Positions 1 to 11,347 of a stretch of 64,000 nucleotides of DNA are shown here, one piece after another. The DNA is taken from NCBI GenBank assembly GCA_963281255.1, contig OY725500.1, positions 1,550,001 to 1,614,000 of the forward strand. The letters run 5' to 3'. The notes under the pieces are model-generated. The model ran no database searches. It had not been told where the DNA came from and worked only from the letters and a program-made list of their open reading frames with translations. Made by a program: the position numbers and the translations under genes. Numbering within the stretch: position 1 is the stretch's first letter; every line of letters begins with the position of its first letter. The stretch comes from Aphrocallistes beatrix (taxonomy: Eukaryota; Porifera; Hexactinellida; Sceptrulophora; Aphrocallistidae).

Positions 1-221
1 AACTGTGGCAATATGAAAGAAGGTAATTGCATCGGATGATGAAACCGAAGATGAAATTGAAATGTGAACATATCAATCCATCTACGTATATATCCATCAA
101 TGCCACCTAAATTTTCCATGTTTATATTTCATAGGAGTTAGAGGGACAAAACAAAAATTTAGAGTATGTTTACCATTAAAAATAAATGAATACAACCAGC
201 CGCAAACCATAATATTTTAAA
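1..221. other. Unassigned AT-rich flank
   Basis: I see no coding region, repeat match or structured signal here beyond AT-rich sequence. It abuts a dispersed repeat. Confidence 0.4.
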
Positions 222-480
222 ACTAACCCTTCTAGACAATTTATATTAAGAAATTCATACTCAGCAAGCATAGCCGAGAAAAACAAGGGGTCACTCGATA
301 TGGTTTACGCCAAATTTGGAGATCGGAATTTTTACATTCCAGGCTGTTGCTAGGGAGGGCTCAAAAATATTTGCTCAAAATATAGTCAATATATATATAT
401 CAAATTGCCGGAAATTTGATGCTGAGCACGAATATGACAATAAAAACTGCTTTACAATCATTTGAAAGGTTAAATCTCAG
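222..480 (+). repeat. Dispersed repeat, copy 1
   Basis: The stretch around 265-345 (AAGGGGTCACTCGATATGG, then GGAGATCGGAA) recurs in diverged form at 22000-22210 and 22565-22700. All copies continue with a similar tail containing AATATGACAATAAAAA-type sequence. No coding capacity or inverted ends were found, so the family is unknown. Confidence 0.5.
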
Positions 481-664
481 TTTTCAAAACCGGCGATTTT
501 TATAGTCCGGGATCAACGACGGGGTCGTGCGAAATCACTTTCGGATATTCCGATTTCGGTAAACTTTTAGTATGTTACTCCTAATACATGATACTATGGA
601 AAAACGCAATAAAACAATTTCTTGCAATTTTTTTGGGGTCATGCATCATATTGACCTGACTAAC

Positions 665-1690
665 AGTAAAATAACCAAGGATGCGGTAATAACCGAATGG
701 ATTAATACACGATTAGCCTAAAATCGTTAACCATGTAGGATAGGCATTAAGAATGTATTACCAGCATATATAAACATGGCATCAAAGTACATATATCCGT
801 TGTCAAAATTACGATTAGTCATCATATCATTGCGCAACAGGTCATTTTAAGCACTATTTTGCCAATTTTCTAAGCTGTTTAAAGCCTACTTCTAAATGTT
901 ATTAAGGTATAATTTTTGTGTATAACTAAGATTAGTACGAGTTGATTTGAAAAATTTAAAAATTTTCAATGGAATGTTGTTACATTTCTAGGTTGCTATG
1001 GTAAAGCCTTTTGATCAGTTTGAGCCATATCCTGCAAACTGTAAGAACTAGGTCTTCAAATTTGATCGTATTTGATAGGCAATTGGCTACTTCCTATTAG
1101 GTAATAATACAATTTAAACTTCTAAATTCACAGACTATAGAGTTATGCGACAATTTAGTGTTTTGGTCACGTTCTTAAAATCAACCCATAACTCAAAACT
1201 TGTTGAATTTAGAAGTTCAAGTTGTATTATCACCTAATAGGAAGTAGTCCATTGCCTATCAAACACGATCAAATTTGAAGATCTAGTTACTACAGTTTGC
1301 ACGAAATGGCCAAAACTGAGCAAAATGCTTTACCATAGCAACGCAGGAATGTAATAACATTCCATTGAATTTTTCAATTCAACTCGTACCAATCTTAGTT
1401 CGACACAAAAATCACACCTTAATACCATTTAGAAATAGGGTTGAAACAACTTAGGAAATCGCTAAAATTGTCCTTAGAATGACCTGTTGCACAATGATAT
1501 GATGACTAATCGAAATTTTCCAACGGATATATGTACTTTGATACCATGTTTATATATGCTGGTAATACATTCTTAATGCCTATTCTGCATGGTTAACAAT
1601 TTTAGGCTAATAGTGTATTAATCCATTCGGCTACTACTTCATCCCTAGTCCATAATTTTCAGTCTACTGTGAGGCATTATTAGAGTAGGC
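665..1690. mobile_element. Foldback (palindromic) element, full hairpin
   Basis: Two arms are reverse complements of each other: about 665-1130 and 1203-1690, around a ~70-bp loop. Blocks such as CATGTTTATATATGCTGG and ATGACCTGTTGC pair across the arms with scattered mismatches. One arm alone recurs at 36206-36655 and a deleted piece at 2905-3050, so this is a mobile family rather than a local inversion. No ORF is present. It could be a very long MITE or a foldback element of unknown superfamily. Confidence 0.75.
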
Positions 1691-1721
1691 TATGATATAT
1701 AGTACTTTGATGCCGTGTTTA

Positions 1722-2899
1722 TATCTTATATATTAAAATGCTAGGATTTTTTTGTTTGTTTGTTTGTTCGAATTGATTGAAGAATTGGCAAGTCGTAGAG
1801 ATACGAAAATTGGCATGTAGGTTTCAAATGATGAATCTACGATTAAGTTCTTAGATCTAAGCGAATTTTTCACACCTCTGCAAAAAAATGGAAAACAATT
1901 TTTCACACCTTTTCTATACAATACTATGTACGGCTTCACTCTCACAATAGAAATCATTATACGACAATATTGTAGGCTGTAATTGTAATTAATACTTCAA
2001 AGCAATAAGTTTTATGAATGACTCAATTATATATTATAGTGTATAGCAGTTAAAAAGGTTATTTCTATATTTTCACACCTTTAGTATATACATATTTTCA
2101 CATGATTTGACGAATTTTGAAAATTATGCTAGAAACTAGCTTCCAACAGTTGACATGGGGTTTTTAGGGGTGTAGATTTCGAATATCATATTTTCAGATC
2201 GATATGATAAATTATTTGTTTACTTTTGTTTACAATAGATACATAAAGTAAACAAATTACAAAAATAGACTAGAAACTAGCTTCCAACGGTTGACAAGGG
2301 GTTTTTAGGGGTGTAGATTTCGAATATCATATTTTCAGATCGATATGATAAATTATCTGTTTACTTTTGTTTACAATAGATACATAAAGTAAATAATTCT
2401 CAAAAATATGCTAGAAACTTGATTTCAACGGTTGACATGGGGTTTTCAGGGGTGTAGATTTCGAATATCATATTTTCAGATCGATATGATAAATTATTTG
2501 TTTACTTTTGTTTACAATAGATACATGAAGTAAACAAATGACAAAATTAAGCGAGAAACTAGCTTCCAACGGTTGACATGGGGTTTTTAGGGTGTAGATT
2601 TCGAATATCATATTTTCAGATCGATATGATAAATTATTTGTTTACCTTTGTTTACTATATATACATAAAGTAAACAAATTACAAAAATAGGCTACAGACT
2701 TGCTTACAACGGTTGACATGGGGTTTTCAGGGGTGTAGATTTCGAATATCATATTTTCGGATCCATATGAAAAATTATTCGTTGACCTTTGTTTACAATA
2801 TATATATAAATAAAGGAAAAAAATTCCAAAAATAGTTTAGATTGATTAACTCCAAGCGCCCGCAGGGCGACTCTGCGCAAGCAAGCGAAGCGCGCTTGT
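1722..2899 (+). mobile_element. HINE-like (non-autonomous rolling-circle type) element, family A
   Basis: It starts near TATATTAAAATGCTAGG with a T-rich tract of TTTG units, carries five ~141-bp tandem units (2130-2836), and ends in GC-rich short palindromes followed by AAGCGAAGCGCGCTTGT. The same 5' block, internal units and 3' end occur at 28441-29189; partial copies lie at 37710-38330 and 58970-59150. Unequal ends, internal tandem repeats, a hairpin-rich 3' terminus and no evident TSD resemble Helentron-derived HINE/DINE elements. The class assignment is inference; no Rep/helicase is encoded here. Confidence 0.6.
2130..2836 (+). repeat. Five ~141-bp tandem units inside the HINE-like element
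   Basis: Units begin at about 2130, 2271, 2412, 2552 and 2693, each with a form of TAGAAACTAGCTTCCAACGG followed by GGGGTTTTTAGGGGTGTAGA and a GATCGATATGATAAATTA block. The element copy at 28441 carries two such units, so the array changes size between insertions. Confidence 0.8.
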
Positions 2900-2904
2900 A
2901 TGAA

Positions 2905-3050
2905 AGTAATACATTCTTAAGCTCTATTCTGCTTGCTTAATTAAATAATATTATAATTATTAATGATTTTAAGGTGATCGTGTAAGAATCCATTCGGCTA
3001 TTACTGCATCCTTGGTTATTTTACTGTGAGGTTTTGAGTAGGCTATGGCA
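2905..3050 (+). mobile_element. Deleted fragment of the foldback element
   Basis: GTAATACATTCTTAA and, further on, AATCCATTCGGCTATTACTG and TTGGTTATTTTACTGTG match the outer part of the foldback arm at 1570-1690 and 36520-36650. It lies immediately next to the 3' end of the preceding HINE-like element. Confidence 0.6.
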
Positions 3051-3072
3051 TAACCCATTATTTTCGAAAGTA

Positions 3073-3260
3073 CAGTCGACTCCGCTTAATACGGCCACTT
3101 GTTAATCGGGTCAACTGCTTAATCGGGCCACTTTTGGTAGGACCGGAATAGCTCTCACACATAGAAGCTAATACAAAATATTTTCGGTTAATAGGGTTCT
3201 CCGCTTGATCGGGGCAAAATGTCCTCTGACCGACGTGCCCCTATTAAATAGAGTCGACTG
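3073..3260. mobile_element. pogo/Tigger-like MITE, copy 1
   Basis: Inverted ends CAGTCGACTCCGCTTAATA and its imperfect complement lie between TA dinucleotides. The interior recurs at 21643-21830 and 29404-29529. The TA target and CAGT start suit a pogo/Tigger-type MITE; no transposase is present. Confidence 0.75.
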
Positions 3261-3617
3261 TATTTTTACAGGAGCGCATAGAGACCGCGCTCCTTTATTT
3301 TAGGAGCGAGAGGAGGAGCCTAATTTCGAGGAGTGCTTGATGCTCTTCTAGTTCAACAGGCCAGATATCATCAATTTATTATAATATATTTCCCGAGATG
3401 TTTAATACGTTTTTGGATCGATAAGTATTACGTATAATGCGTAGAGCTTCAAATTTTATTACTTTATAATAATATCAAATTTTATTACTTTATAATAATA
3501 TCAAATGAATTGAAAACACTTGTTTCTAGATTGCCTAGTAATAACGAGTACTTTTTGTGAATTTTAACTCCGTTAAACCTTTTCAGATACGTTATTGTGT
3601 ATAATATGTAGTTAACG

Positions 3618-3979
3618 TAGGGTATTGGGATCACGATCGCGATCCTATTTAACGATCGAATGAGGATCAGCGATCTTTTTATTTTTGAATGATCGGATTG
3701 AAGATCGCAATCTTTTTTTTAGTCCGATCATTTTTGGAAATTTATATTATCTTCTCTCCTCATCACATCATCATTAACTTATTCTATTTTTCTATGATTT
3801 ATCCATTTGAGTCTCCACCAGCACTATAATTATATAATGTTACGTATTCTGCTGATATAACTAAGCTTGATTAGTCTCTCGAATTTTAGTTCCAATAAAA
3901 AATACGTGTTAAGTAACAAAAACGATCGGAAAAATGATCGAGATCGAGATCTCTTTTTTCATGATCGACTAATGCCCTA
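3618..3979. mobile_element. GATC-rich MITE, copy 1
   Basis: It begins TAGGGTATTGGGATC and ends GATCGACTAATGCCCTA, an imperfect inverted pair. The terminal parts are dense in GATC and CGATC. A shorter relative is at 10584-10762. No clear TSD was found for this copy. Confidence 0.55.
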
Positions 3980-4032
3980 AATGTATATACTTAATACTCG
4001 TATTAAATAATTCAATATATTTCTTTATATAT

Positions 4033-4135
4033 AATGCAAGCGGAATTCGCTTGCTTGCGCTGCGCGGTTAGCGGATACTTTGTGTTCGCCAGAGGCGTCT
4101 TTTGGACCCCTAGGCTCACATTGATTAATTATTAT
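4033..4135 (-). mobile_element. Degenerate HINE-like 3' terminus
   Basis: GCTTGCTTGCGCTGCGCGG is followed by a decayed GCGGACAC...GTGT hairpin and CACATTGATTAATTATAA, the reverse-strand 3' terminus of the HINE-like family B also seen at 15684 and 47577. Confidence 0.6.
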
Positions 4136-4483
4136 AATGTATATCGCATCTCTAAATACGTCCATATGCTCTGTGTTGTCTACCTTTGTCTACCAGTTAG
4201 TCTGTGTGGGTGTTTAACTTAATTATATTTCTCACTGTTGAACAGAGTTCATACTTTCTTAAGGAATAGTCAGTCTAAGAACTTTGGGTTTTGTGGTTCT
4301 GATGACATTGCGATATGGCACGGACAATGAGACTGGATAACACTATCGATAAGTAGATTGAACGGACAATCAGTAGGCAAAACAGGTTCGGATAACCTAT
4401 CGGATATGATTTTTTTTGATTGTTCATTTTCTAGCTCCAAAATTGGTTTGCGGGTTCTAGGATAGCATTTAAACTGGCTTATA

Positions 4484-5817
4484 CTAGGGCGTTCAATAAG
4501 TCTTGCGGGTCATGGTATATTTCGCAGACTATAATAGTAAACTAATCAGTTTTCATCTATAATACAACCTTATATCTTAGCTTGATTTACTGAAAATCTT
4601 AGCTTGATTGAATGAAAATTACAAATTTCTGATCAATTTATTCACACATCATTTCAACATACTGGTAAAATTATGGCTTCCAAGGATGACAATTTTAATC
4701 TGAAATGGAGAGCTTACATTGAGTTTCGCACAAAACTCCGCATCCAGCCGGTACTCATCTACAATGAGTTGCAGGAGGTATTTTGCATGGACTGCCCTTC
4801 CAGATCAACGGTTGAGCAATGGGCTGCACGATTTCAGTCTGGAAATACAGACGTGTCAGATCTACCTCGATCTGGGAGACCGGTGTCCGTCAGCACCCCA
4901 GAGAATGTTGCTCTAATCGAGAGCAAAGTCAGGGAAGATAAGTGTATAACAATCGAGCAGTTAGAGCAGAGTATGGAGATTTCTTCGGGGGCCATTCATT
5001 CCATTCTGACTACTCAGCTTGGTTTCCGATCCATTTGCGGTAAGTGGGTCCCACATAACCTCGGCGATCAACAAAAGCTCGCACGTGTAAAGACTGCCAA
5101 GAAACTCCTGGAAACCTATGACGGTTGTGATCCTAGACGCCTAGCTGAAGTTATAACCGGGGATGAGACTTGGGTCTATTATTCAACCCCTTACAGCAAG
5201 TATAAAATGCGATCATGGGTGAGAGGGGACGAAAGACCGACCCAAATTCCTAGGCCCGACTTCAGAAAACCGAAGGTCATGTACCCGATTTTCTTCAATA
5301 GTAGTGGAATAGTCTTGCAAATACCTTCTGAAAGTGGTAAAACAGTAAGCTCAACGTTTTTTACAGAGAAAGTACTTCCAAACCTAATCAAAAACGCGGA
5401 AGAGCTCCGAGCCAAGGCTAAAACGAGGGGAATAAAATTATTGATAGATAATGCTAGCTCCCATACAGCCAAGCTCACTAAAAATTTCTTGGAATCAGAG
5501 GGGTTAGATTTACTTCCCCACCCACCCTACTCACCAGACCTAGCTCCCTGTGATTTTTGGCTATTCCCCAAGCTCAAAATCTACCTTCAGGCAGGGAACT
5601 TGAGCCGAAACAAACCCTCGGGTCGGCCCTGTACCACTGCTTCAAATCCATCCCCGAAGAAGAGTACAGAAATGCATTCATAAAGTAGGTGGAAAGATTG
5701 AAACGCTGTGTAGAATTAGGAGGGGGGTATTTCGAATAAATAATACATTGAAACATATTCTATGACATTTATTTATTATTTTATGGTATGACCCGCAAGA
5801 CTTTTTGAATGCCCTAG
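4484..5817 (+). mobile_element. mariner element 1 (1,334 bp)
   Basis: Terminal inverted repeats start CTAGGGCGTTCAATAAGTC and end with the imperfect complement at 5784-5817. TA dinucleotides flank both sides (4482-4483, 5818-5819). It contains one decayed transposase gene on the + strand. The length equals that of mariner element 2 once the assembly duplication in that element is collapsed. Confidence 0.92.
4673..5740 (+). pseudogene. mariner transposase (DD34D), frameshifted
   Basis: The open frame runs from the ATG at 4673 for 336 codons. It has an N-terminal helix-turn-helix region, a GDETWVYY block with the first catalytic Asp, an IDNASSH block with the second, and SPDLAPCDFWLFPKLK with the third; 34 residues separate the second and third Asp, the mariner signature. 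Near 5592 the frame shifts. The expected C-terminus continues in another frame to about 5740 and contains a TAG at 5686 where family members have Trp. Both lesions suggest a dead copy. A remnant of the same transposase is at 14546-14625. Confidence 0.9.
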
Positions 5818-5819
5818 TA

Positions 5820-6043
5820 ATTAGGGGTGCAAGGCTCAAAACCCAGACCCCCAATTTGAACGCTCGCTCGGCGTCTCCCCCAATTTTTTTGAAAAAAGAT
5901 TAAAACGTTACGCCTATAAAAAGGCACCCTAATTATTCAAACCCAGCTACGGTACTGACTGGGAACAGTTAAGAAATTGTTAAATTCCATAAAAACACAA
6001 TATACAGTAGATCGATTAAACTAAAAATCATTTCTTAAATTAA
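5820..6043. other. Short intergenic spacer
   Basis: This separates mariner 1 from the 3' end of the NHL gene. No feature was recognised, and no clear AATAAA for the minus-strand gene is evident. Confidence 0.3.
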
Positions 6044-7396
6044 TTATGACATGACTGTAGACAATAAAAACCCTACTACCCTATTGTTACCAGTATCGGC
6101 TACAAATAGAGTGTTTTCTGAGTTGACACAAACTCCATGAGGACAATTGAATTTTCCATATTCATAGCCTTCTCCACCTAATTTCAAGCAATGCCCATCA
6201 CATCTGTTGAATACGAACACGCAACTCTGAATGACATCACTCAATATTAACTCCCCTGTTTGCCCTGAGCAGATGTCCCAAGTTCCAGCACTAAATCCTG
6301 AACATAAATTTTGGGATCCAATTTGTGAAATTAAATGTCCCTCCCAACCGTATAAGTTAATACAAGGATTTCCATGATGTAGTACTATGATATTCTTTTT
6401 ACTAGAGACTGTGATTGACTTGGGCCTCCGTAAATCTCCTGGCATTTCGCATGAGTGACCAATGAAATGTACGAATGTGTGTGTTTGATCTTCAGTTTCA
6501 TTTAACACCTGCAACCTGTTGTTACTCCATTCACAAACAAGCAATTTTTTATCGGAGTATGCGAGCCCCATTGGGTGTAGGAATTCTAACCTACCGAATC
6601 CGCTTTTTCCAATGGATAGTTTATAATTAAGGTTTTCTTTACCATAAGCCTGTATATAAGATAGATTACAGACTGATACGTATACCAGATCTTCAGAAAG
6701 AGCTAATCCCCCAAGTATTATCTCTTTATCTTTGCCCCCATGTATGGCAACAGTACACACGAGGGTTCCTTCCCGATCAAAGTATCCGAGCTCCTTATCA
6801 CGATCTTTACTTAAGAAATAGATATTATCTTCCTTGTCTGTCTTAATATGAATCGGTGCAAAAGAGTGACACACGTCGCTTTTGTTATGTGGCAACACTA
6901 TGAAAGGTTGTGGAGGGTCAGACTTGATTAGCACCAATTTCCCAGTGGATTTTAAGATGTACGAGAGATAGTCGTCCATTACCAGATGAATATCTCTGTA
7001 ATGGGAAAAATCTTGCAACTTTAAGTCTAAAACTTGACATCGAATTTTATCAAGATAAACATCCTTACCACTAACCTCAGTATCACTGTCCAGAGAAGTG
7101 ATTATATCAAAAGATCTTTCAAAATTTTGTTCTTTTAATTGATTTTCCAGATTACGTCTTAGTTTTTGATTCATTTCATTATGTTCAATGAACTCTTTTT
7201 CTAATTTCTCTATTTGTTTTAGCAACTGGAACTTTCTGTATTTCAAGCTAAGTATCATCTCTTCAAACTTCTTTTCTACTTCTTCTTTGAGCTGTTTTAC
7301 TGATTTCAAAAAATTTTCCTTCAACAATTCATCGTGGAGAGCCGATGGGAGACCAAATTGGCTAAAGCTCCGTTTTAACTTTGATTTCACAGACAT
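6044..7396 (-). CDS. Coiled-coil NHL-repeat protein (TRIM-NHL-like without RING/B-box)
   Basis: A single-exon minus-strand gene of about 450 codons. I chose the second in-frame Met (MSVKSKLKRS, 7396) because the 13 residues upstream are hydrophobic and unlike the charged N-terminus expected; the frame is open up to 7435. Residues ~20-90 are rich in Lys, Glu and Leu in a coiled-coil pattern (KQLKEEVEKKFEEM and following). The C-terminal ~250 residues carry NHL-type beta-propeller blades, e.g. LRRPKSITVSSKKNIIVL and NCPHGVCVNSENTLFVADTG near the end. RING and B-box zinc fingers of true TRIM-NHL proteins are absent. NHL propellers usually bind protein or RNA; the partner here is unknown. The frame is intact and likely functional. 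Confidence 0.8.
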   Translation of the reverse strand: MSVKSKLKRSFSQFGLPSALHDELLKENFLKSVKQLKEEVEKKFEEMILSLKYRKFQLLKQIEKLEKEFIEHNEMNQKLRRNLENQLKEQNFERSFDIITSLDSDTEVSGKDVYLDKIRCQVLDLKLQDFSHYRDIHLVMDDYLSYILKSTGKLVLIKSDPPQPFIVLPHNKSDVCHSFAPIHIKTDKEDNIYFLSKDRDKELGYFDREGTLVCTVAIHGGKDKEIILGGLALSEDLVYVSVCNLSYIQAYGKENLNYKLSIGKSGFGRLEFLHPMGLAYSDKKLLVCEWSNNRLQVLNETEDQTHTFVHFIGHSCEMPGDLRRPKSITVSSKKNIIVLHHGNPCINLYGWEGHLISQIGSQNLCSGFSAGTWDICSGQTGELILSDVIQSCVFVFNRCDGHCLKLGGEGYEYGKFNCPHGVCVNSENTLFVADTGNNRVVGFLLSTVMS

Positions 7397-7439
7397 TGAA
7401 AATATAAAAAGTATACTATTTAATAATTGGATCAATCAT

Positions 7440-8189
7440 TTAGTGGATATTTATATTCGTATTTCATATTACATGGAAATTGTACCATCTGTAATATATA
7501 CAAGCTGGTGCCCAGAAATGAAATACACTTCTACACATGACTGAAAGTATAATCATGAGGAACTTCAACTACGAACTCTCTTATTCATCTTACACAATGC
7601 ATTAAAAGCTATTCTCATTAGGAAATATACATACTATATGTCATTAAAGATCACACACTAATTGTTACGTTCTTTAATTTCTATTAACTCGATCTTTTGA
7701 TTATTGAACTAATTATTATTATTCTAGATTAATTTTTTTTTAATAAGATATTTTCATTGGTTCAAACTGCTCTTATGAATACCATTCCCTCTTTAAAGTA
7801 TGCAGATAATTTTATAACTTAATTAAAAATGTGCAAAGGTCGTACCATTTTGGAGCACGTGCTATGCCACTAAGTAAAAGTCCAGTAAACGGATAACAGG
7901 CATTATTCAATGCTTATACAGGGATGTCAGAGAATAGCAAAATGTCGTAGTGAAAATACGTACAATGGCCATCAATGTGGAAAATACAAAAAGACCAATT
8001 GTAGAGCTTCAGTAAGTGACTAGGGGATGTAAAATGCAAATATGTCTTATGTATATTTAATTATAGTACTACAATCGAGATATACTCCTACGTATTCGCC
8101 CTGATCTTATGTGCTTTAACTTCAGATTCTAATCAGCTGCATATTATCAATCAACGACATTAATCTTTTCATCCAATGTTAGTGTTTTA
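7440..8189. other. Intergenic, upstream of the NHL gene
   Basis: AT-rich sequence. It should include the minus-strand NHL promoter, but I see no convincing TATA box or repeat. No coding region found. Confidence 0.3.
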
Positions 8190-8490
8190 TCAGAATTCCA
8201 ATCTAAAATAGTTTAACTTTGATTTTATACAGTGTATCCGATATATTAAAACTCACAGGGTTTTCATGTTTTTTCTTTTGTGTGTATTTATTTGTGCGAG
8301 TTGATTGAAGAACTGAGGTGTTAGAAACGTGAAATTTCGCATATAGGTAAATAATTATTAGTCTACAAAGGAGCTCGAAGAGCAAAGCAAAATATTGACA
8401 CCTCGCCGAGATAGATGAAAAACTGTTTGACCAATGAAATTCTACTATTATAGTACAAATGGATTGTAAACTAAACAGTCGTGACAACTT
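8190..8490 (+). mobile_element. Highly diverged HINE-like family A remnant
   Basis: GAGTTGATTGAAGAACTG, then GTTAGAAACGTGAAATTTCGCATATAGGT-type sequence and a CTACAAAGGAGCTCGAAG block, match the 5' region of family A (1770-1860) and the diverged copy at 37735. The 3' end is not recognisable. Confidence 0.4.
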
Positions 8491-9338
8491 AGTGCAGCGC
8501 CAAGTAGGAATTCCTATTTGGCGCTACAAGGTTCGAATAATTTTTTGAAATAAATCCTTTTTATCGCTGCGCAAAGTAAGAATTACATATTGGTAAGTTT
8601 TATTTGGAATTTATTTGGGTTTTACGGGGAGTTTCGAGGTTAAAAACATGTATTTGACTAACCACGAAAATAAATCTTTCTGAAGATTGGGTTGGAGGAT
8701 ATTTCGGTGCGGAGAATCTGATATATTGCTCACAAGTACATAGGTGTAACTATTTTGATTTTTTCATGGTTAGCTGGGGTGGCGAGATTTGTAAACATAT
8801 ATCAAACTAATGTGGCATGCCACCCCAAGTCAACATAACATTTAGGTCTGGGGTGGCACGCTACCCCTACCACCCCTGGAGTTATGCCTATGATTACATA
8901 GATGTTATAGTCCAGGAGTAATCGACGAAAACCCCAAAAATTCCGAACAAGGCCAAAATATCAGTAAAGCTAGTCAAAGGCATCCTTGAAAACATCAAAA
9001 GTCCAAATATCGGAAGACAATTTTTTGTACACTCAAACATGACGTTTGTGAATGTAGACTACTTACTCAGCTAAAATTTAGCTTCTATCGACTGATTGAA
9101 GACGAAGTTTCTGACTTTATAAAAGTAAAAGGAAGAGGCCGAAGTGGATTCATTCTAGTCATTGTAAATTCTGGTAACATAATGGTCATTAGCTCGGGTT
9201 CCCCGTCCCACCCATGAAATAATTGAAATAAAATATCTGCGAAGACTAAGAGATCGAGAAAAAGTTTAAAAGCTAATGACCCAAAGAAAGATAGAGTGCA
9301 TCCTTTCCTTGGTAATGGTGTATAAGATGCTATAATAG
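8491..9338. other. Intergenic; possible hAT-type end at 8790-8893
   Basis: The segment around 8810-8893 is rich in CCACCCC and ends ...GGAGTTATGCCTATG, whose complement begins CATAGGCATAACTCC, a hAT-like terminus. No matching opposite end or TSD was found. The rest shows nothing recognisable. Confidence 0.25.
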
Positions 9339-9736
9339 TTCAGGCCCGTGGCCACTGTTTAGTAGCGTTTCTAGCATTCTAAAACTGGGGGTGCAAAGGG
9401 GACCAAAACAAAAAGCCCAGGGGGCAAAGTTTACTTGTTAAGCTATGGTAATATACTACGAAAATATTTACGTAGACTCGGCATTTAAGCATAATTATTT
9501 GAGCAAGATATAATCTTAACCATTACAAAGAAGCGAGCGCGTAGTACAATTCTGGTCAATGTTTTCAGTACGAGACTCGCTAATGGACAGTATTGCAAAT
9601 TTTGTAAGCCTATCATTTGCCATTGAATTTCGTAGATATGTCTTAATTAATTAATTTTCGAAACCGAGATTCAAAAAATGTGGGGGGCAAAGGTGGGGCA
9701 AGCCCCCCCCCCCTAGAAACGACACTGCCACTGGTC
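9339..9736. mobile_element. Possible hAT-like MITE with GTTTCTAG ends
   Basis: GTGGCCACTGTTTAGTAGCG/TTTCTAG on the left pairs loosely with CTAGAAACGACACTGCCAC on the right, and G/C tracts lie just inside each end. No perfect TSD was seen, so this is tentative. Confidence 0.35.
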
Positions 9737-9869
9737 CAGTTGGTCCGGTTTCAACCTGACCACTTTTAGCTGCTGAATTTTTCTAATATGGCATCTTAGT
9801 TTGGTAAACCTGATGTCCTGATCACTCGGTCAGTTTGGTTAGGTTGGTTATTTTAACAGGACCGTTTGC

Positions 9870-9938
9870 TATTTGTTTCATTTCAAAAAAATAAAATCAT
9901 TGGCTTTGTTCTTCCATGTCAGGCCGAGAACTTTTAAA
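9870..9938 (+). mobile_element. Terminal fragment of mariner family 3
   Basis: CTTTGTTCTTCCATGTCAGG followed by CCGAGAACTTTTAAAACGCC matches the right end of the mariner remnant at 21165-21211. Only the terminus survives. Confidence 0.6.
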
Positions 9939-9939
9939 A

Positions 9940-10575
9940 CGCCCCTACTTATTAGTACACTTCCTTCTAATAGCTATATACTATAGCAAACCACCCTTGG
10001 AAGAATATTAATAATATTATAGTACCACTTTCATATATACATGTAGCCACCCTATTAAAACTCAGATCGCTACTAATATTTAGAATGAGTATCCCCATCA
10101 TCCAGAAGACTGTATTTCATTGTGCTCTGCGCAGAGTCAATTTTTTTGTAAGTTGGCCTTTCCTGAACTACGATGAAGGTCTAGATGTTGTCTACTGTCT
10201 CATCTCATTTAATTAACATAATTTTGGGGTTTAGTTGTAACCTATAAGTTTGTGTGGAGTCCTGCCATACCACAGCTTCCTCCACTGCTCCACTGCCCTG
10301 CACCACGGCCCCCCCCAGGTACCCACACCCGCCGCCCATGGTCAAGGGGAGATATATTTTGAAAAAAAGGGCAGGAATTGCTTCGCCACCCTAATTTTTT
10401 AATGTTTTTCAATGGAAATATATATAGTTTACCATCTTAGAATCCTGGGGCATTCAAAAGTCATTTAACACAAAATCCCAAATATAAAATCATTATTTTG
10501 CACGCACGAGTGCCTTTTTCCTGTTCAAAATTTATCTGCTCTTTGGGGGCGATTATTCGAGGGCCGGCTACTATA
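9940..10575. other. Intergenic spacer
   Basis: No gene recognised. The part at 10265-10340 is C-rich and low in complexity; the rest is AT-rich. Confidence 0.3.
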
Positions 10576-10583
10576 TATTCGAA

Positions 10584-10762
10584 TAGGGCATTAGGATCTT
10601 TCGATCCATGATCGAAAGATCCGGATCGCGATCCTTTTTTTGGGGATCGTGATCGGATCGAAGATCCTTTTATAAAATTAGGATCGTGATTGGATCGAAG
10701 ATCCTTTTATAAGTTAGGATCGGGATCTGGATCTAGATTTTTGAGGATCGACTAACGCCCTA
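10584..10762. mobile_element. GATC-rich MITE, copy 2, with 8-bp TSD
   Basis: It begins TAGGGCATTAGGATC and ends GGATCGACTAACGCCCTA. The flanks are TATTCGAA on the left (10576-10583) and TATTCGAG on the right (10763-10770), an 8-bp duplication with one mismatch. The interior repeats (G)GATCGAAGATCCTTTTATAA-type units. The 8-bp TSD would fit a hAT-type family. Confidence 0.65.
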
Positions 10763-10770
10763 TATTCGAG

Positions 10771-11347
10771 TATATATGGTCAGGGGAGCCTGCTATAACA
10801 GCCACTCTGTATAGCGGTCGCCTGTACATAACGGTCATTTTTGTCCAATCTTACTGTATTAGGAAATAGGCTCCACTGCTTGGTAGGTGTGCTTTATTTA
10901 AAATTTGAATTGAAAGATCTTTAATTAATGAACAAATGATTTGATCACTTATATGCACTGTATATATTATTAATAAAAAATTCTAATTGGTTATCATAAA
11001 AAAATTTCCGAGTTTAGGCATTAGAAAATATGGCAACCCTTAATGCCGCACTATATTTTCACTATCTTTCTAGTGTAAAATTATTAAGTTTGCTCATTCC
11101 ATTAAGAATTATTAATTGTTGGTTATTGATGGTAACCTCACACACTAAGTTTTTCTAATCGCTAGACCGCGTGCATTCACATTTTTCAATTCCTCCCATA
11201 TTTTGTATTCCTATTATTAAAAGTGTGGGAATTCCCATCGGCAAAAAGGCTTGGAACCGCACATCTTATAACTATTGCATGCTCCTATATTGACCAATGT
11301 CACTTTTTTAAAACTTTAGCTTTTTCATATGTTCTGGAATTAGAACT
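10771..11347. other. Upstream region of the glycosyltransferase gene
   Basis: AT-rich intergenic DNA with no convincing TATA box. It presumably contains the promoter and 5' UTR of the gene starting at 11348. Confidence 0.3.

Noticed and set aside
2130..2836. Evenly spaced repeats that could suggest a CRISPR array
   Set aside because: Units are ~141 bp, fully repeated without unique spacers, and lie inside a eukaryotic mobile element.
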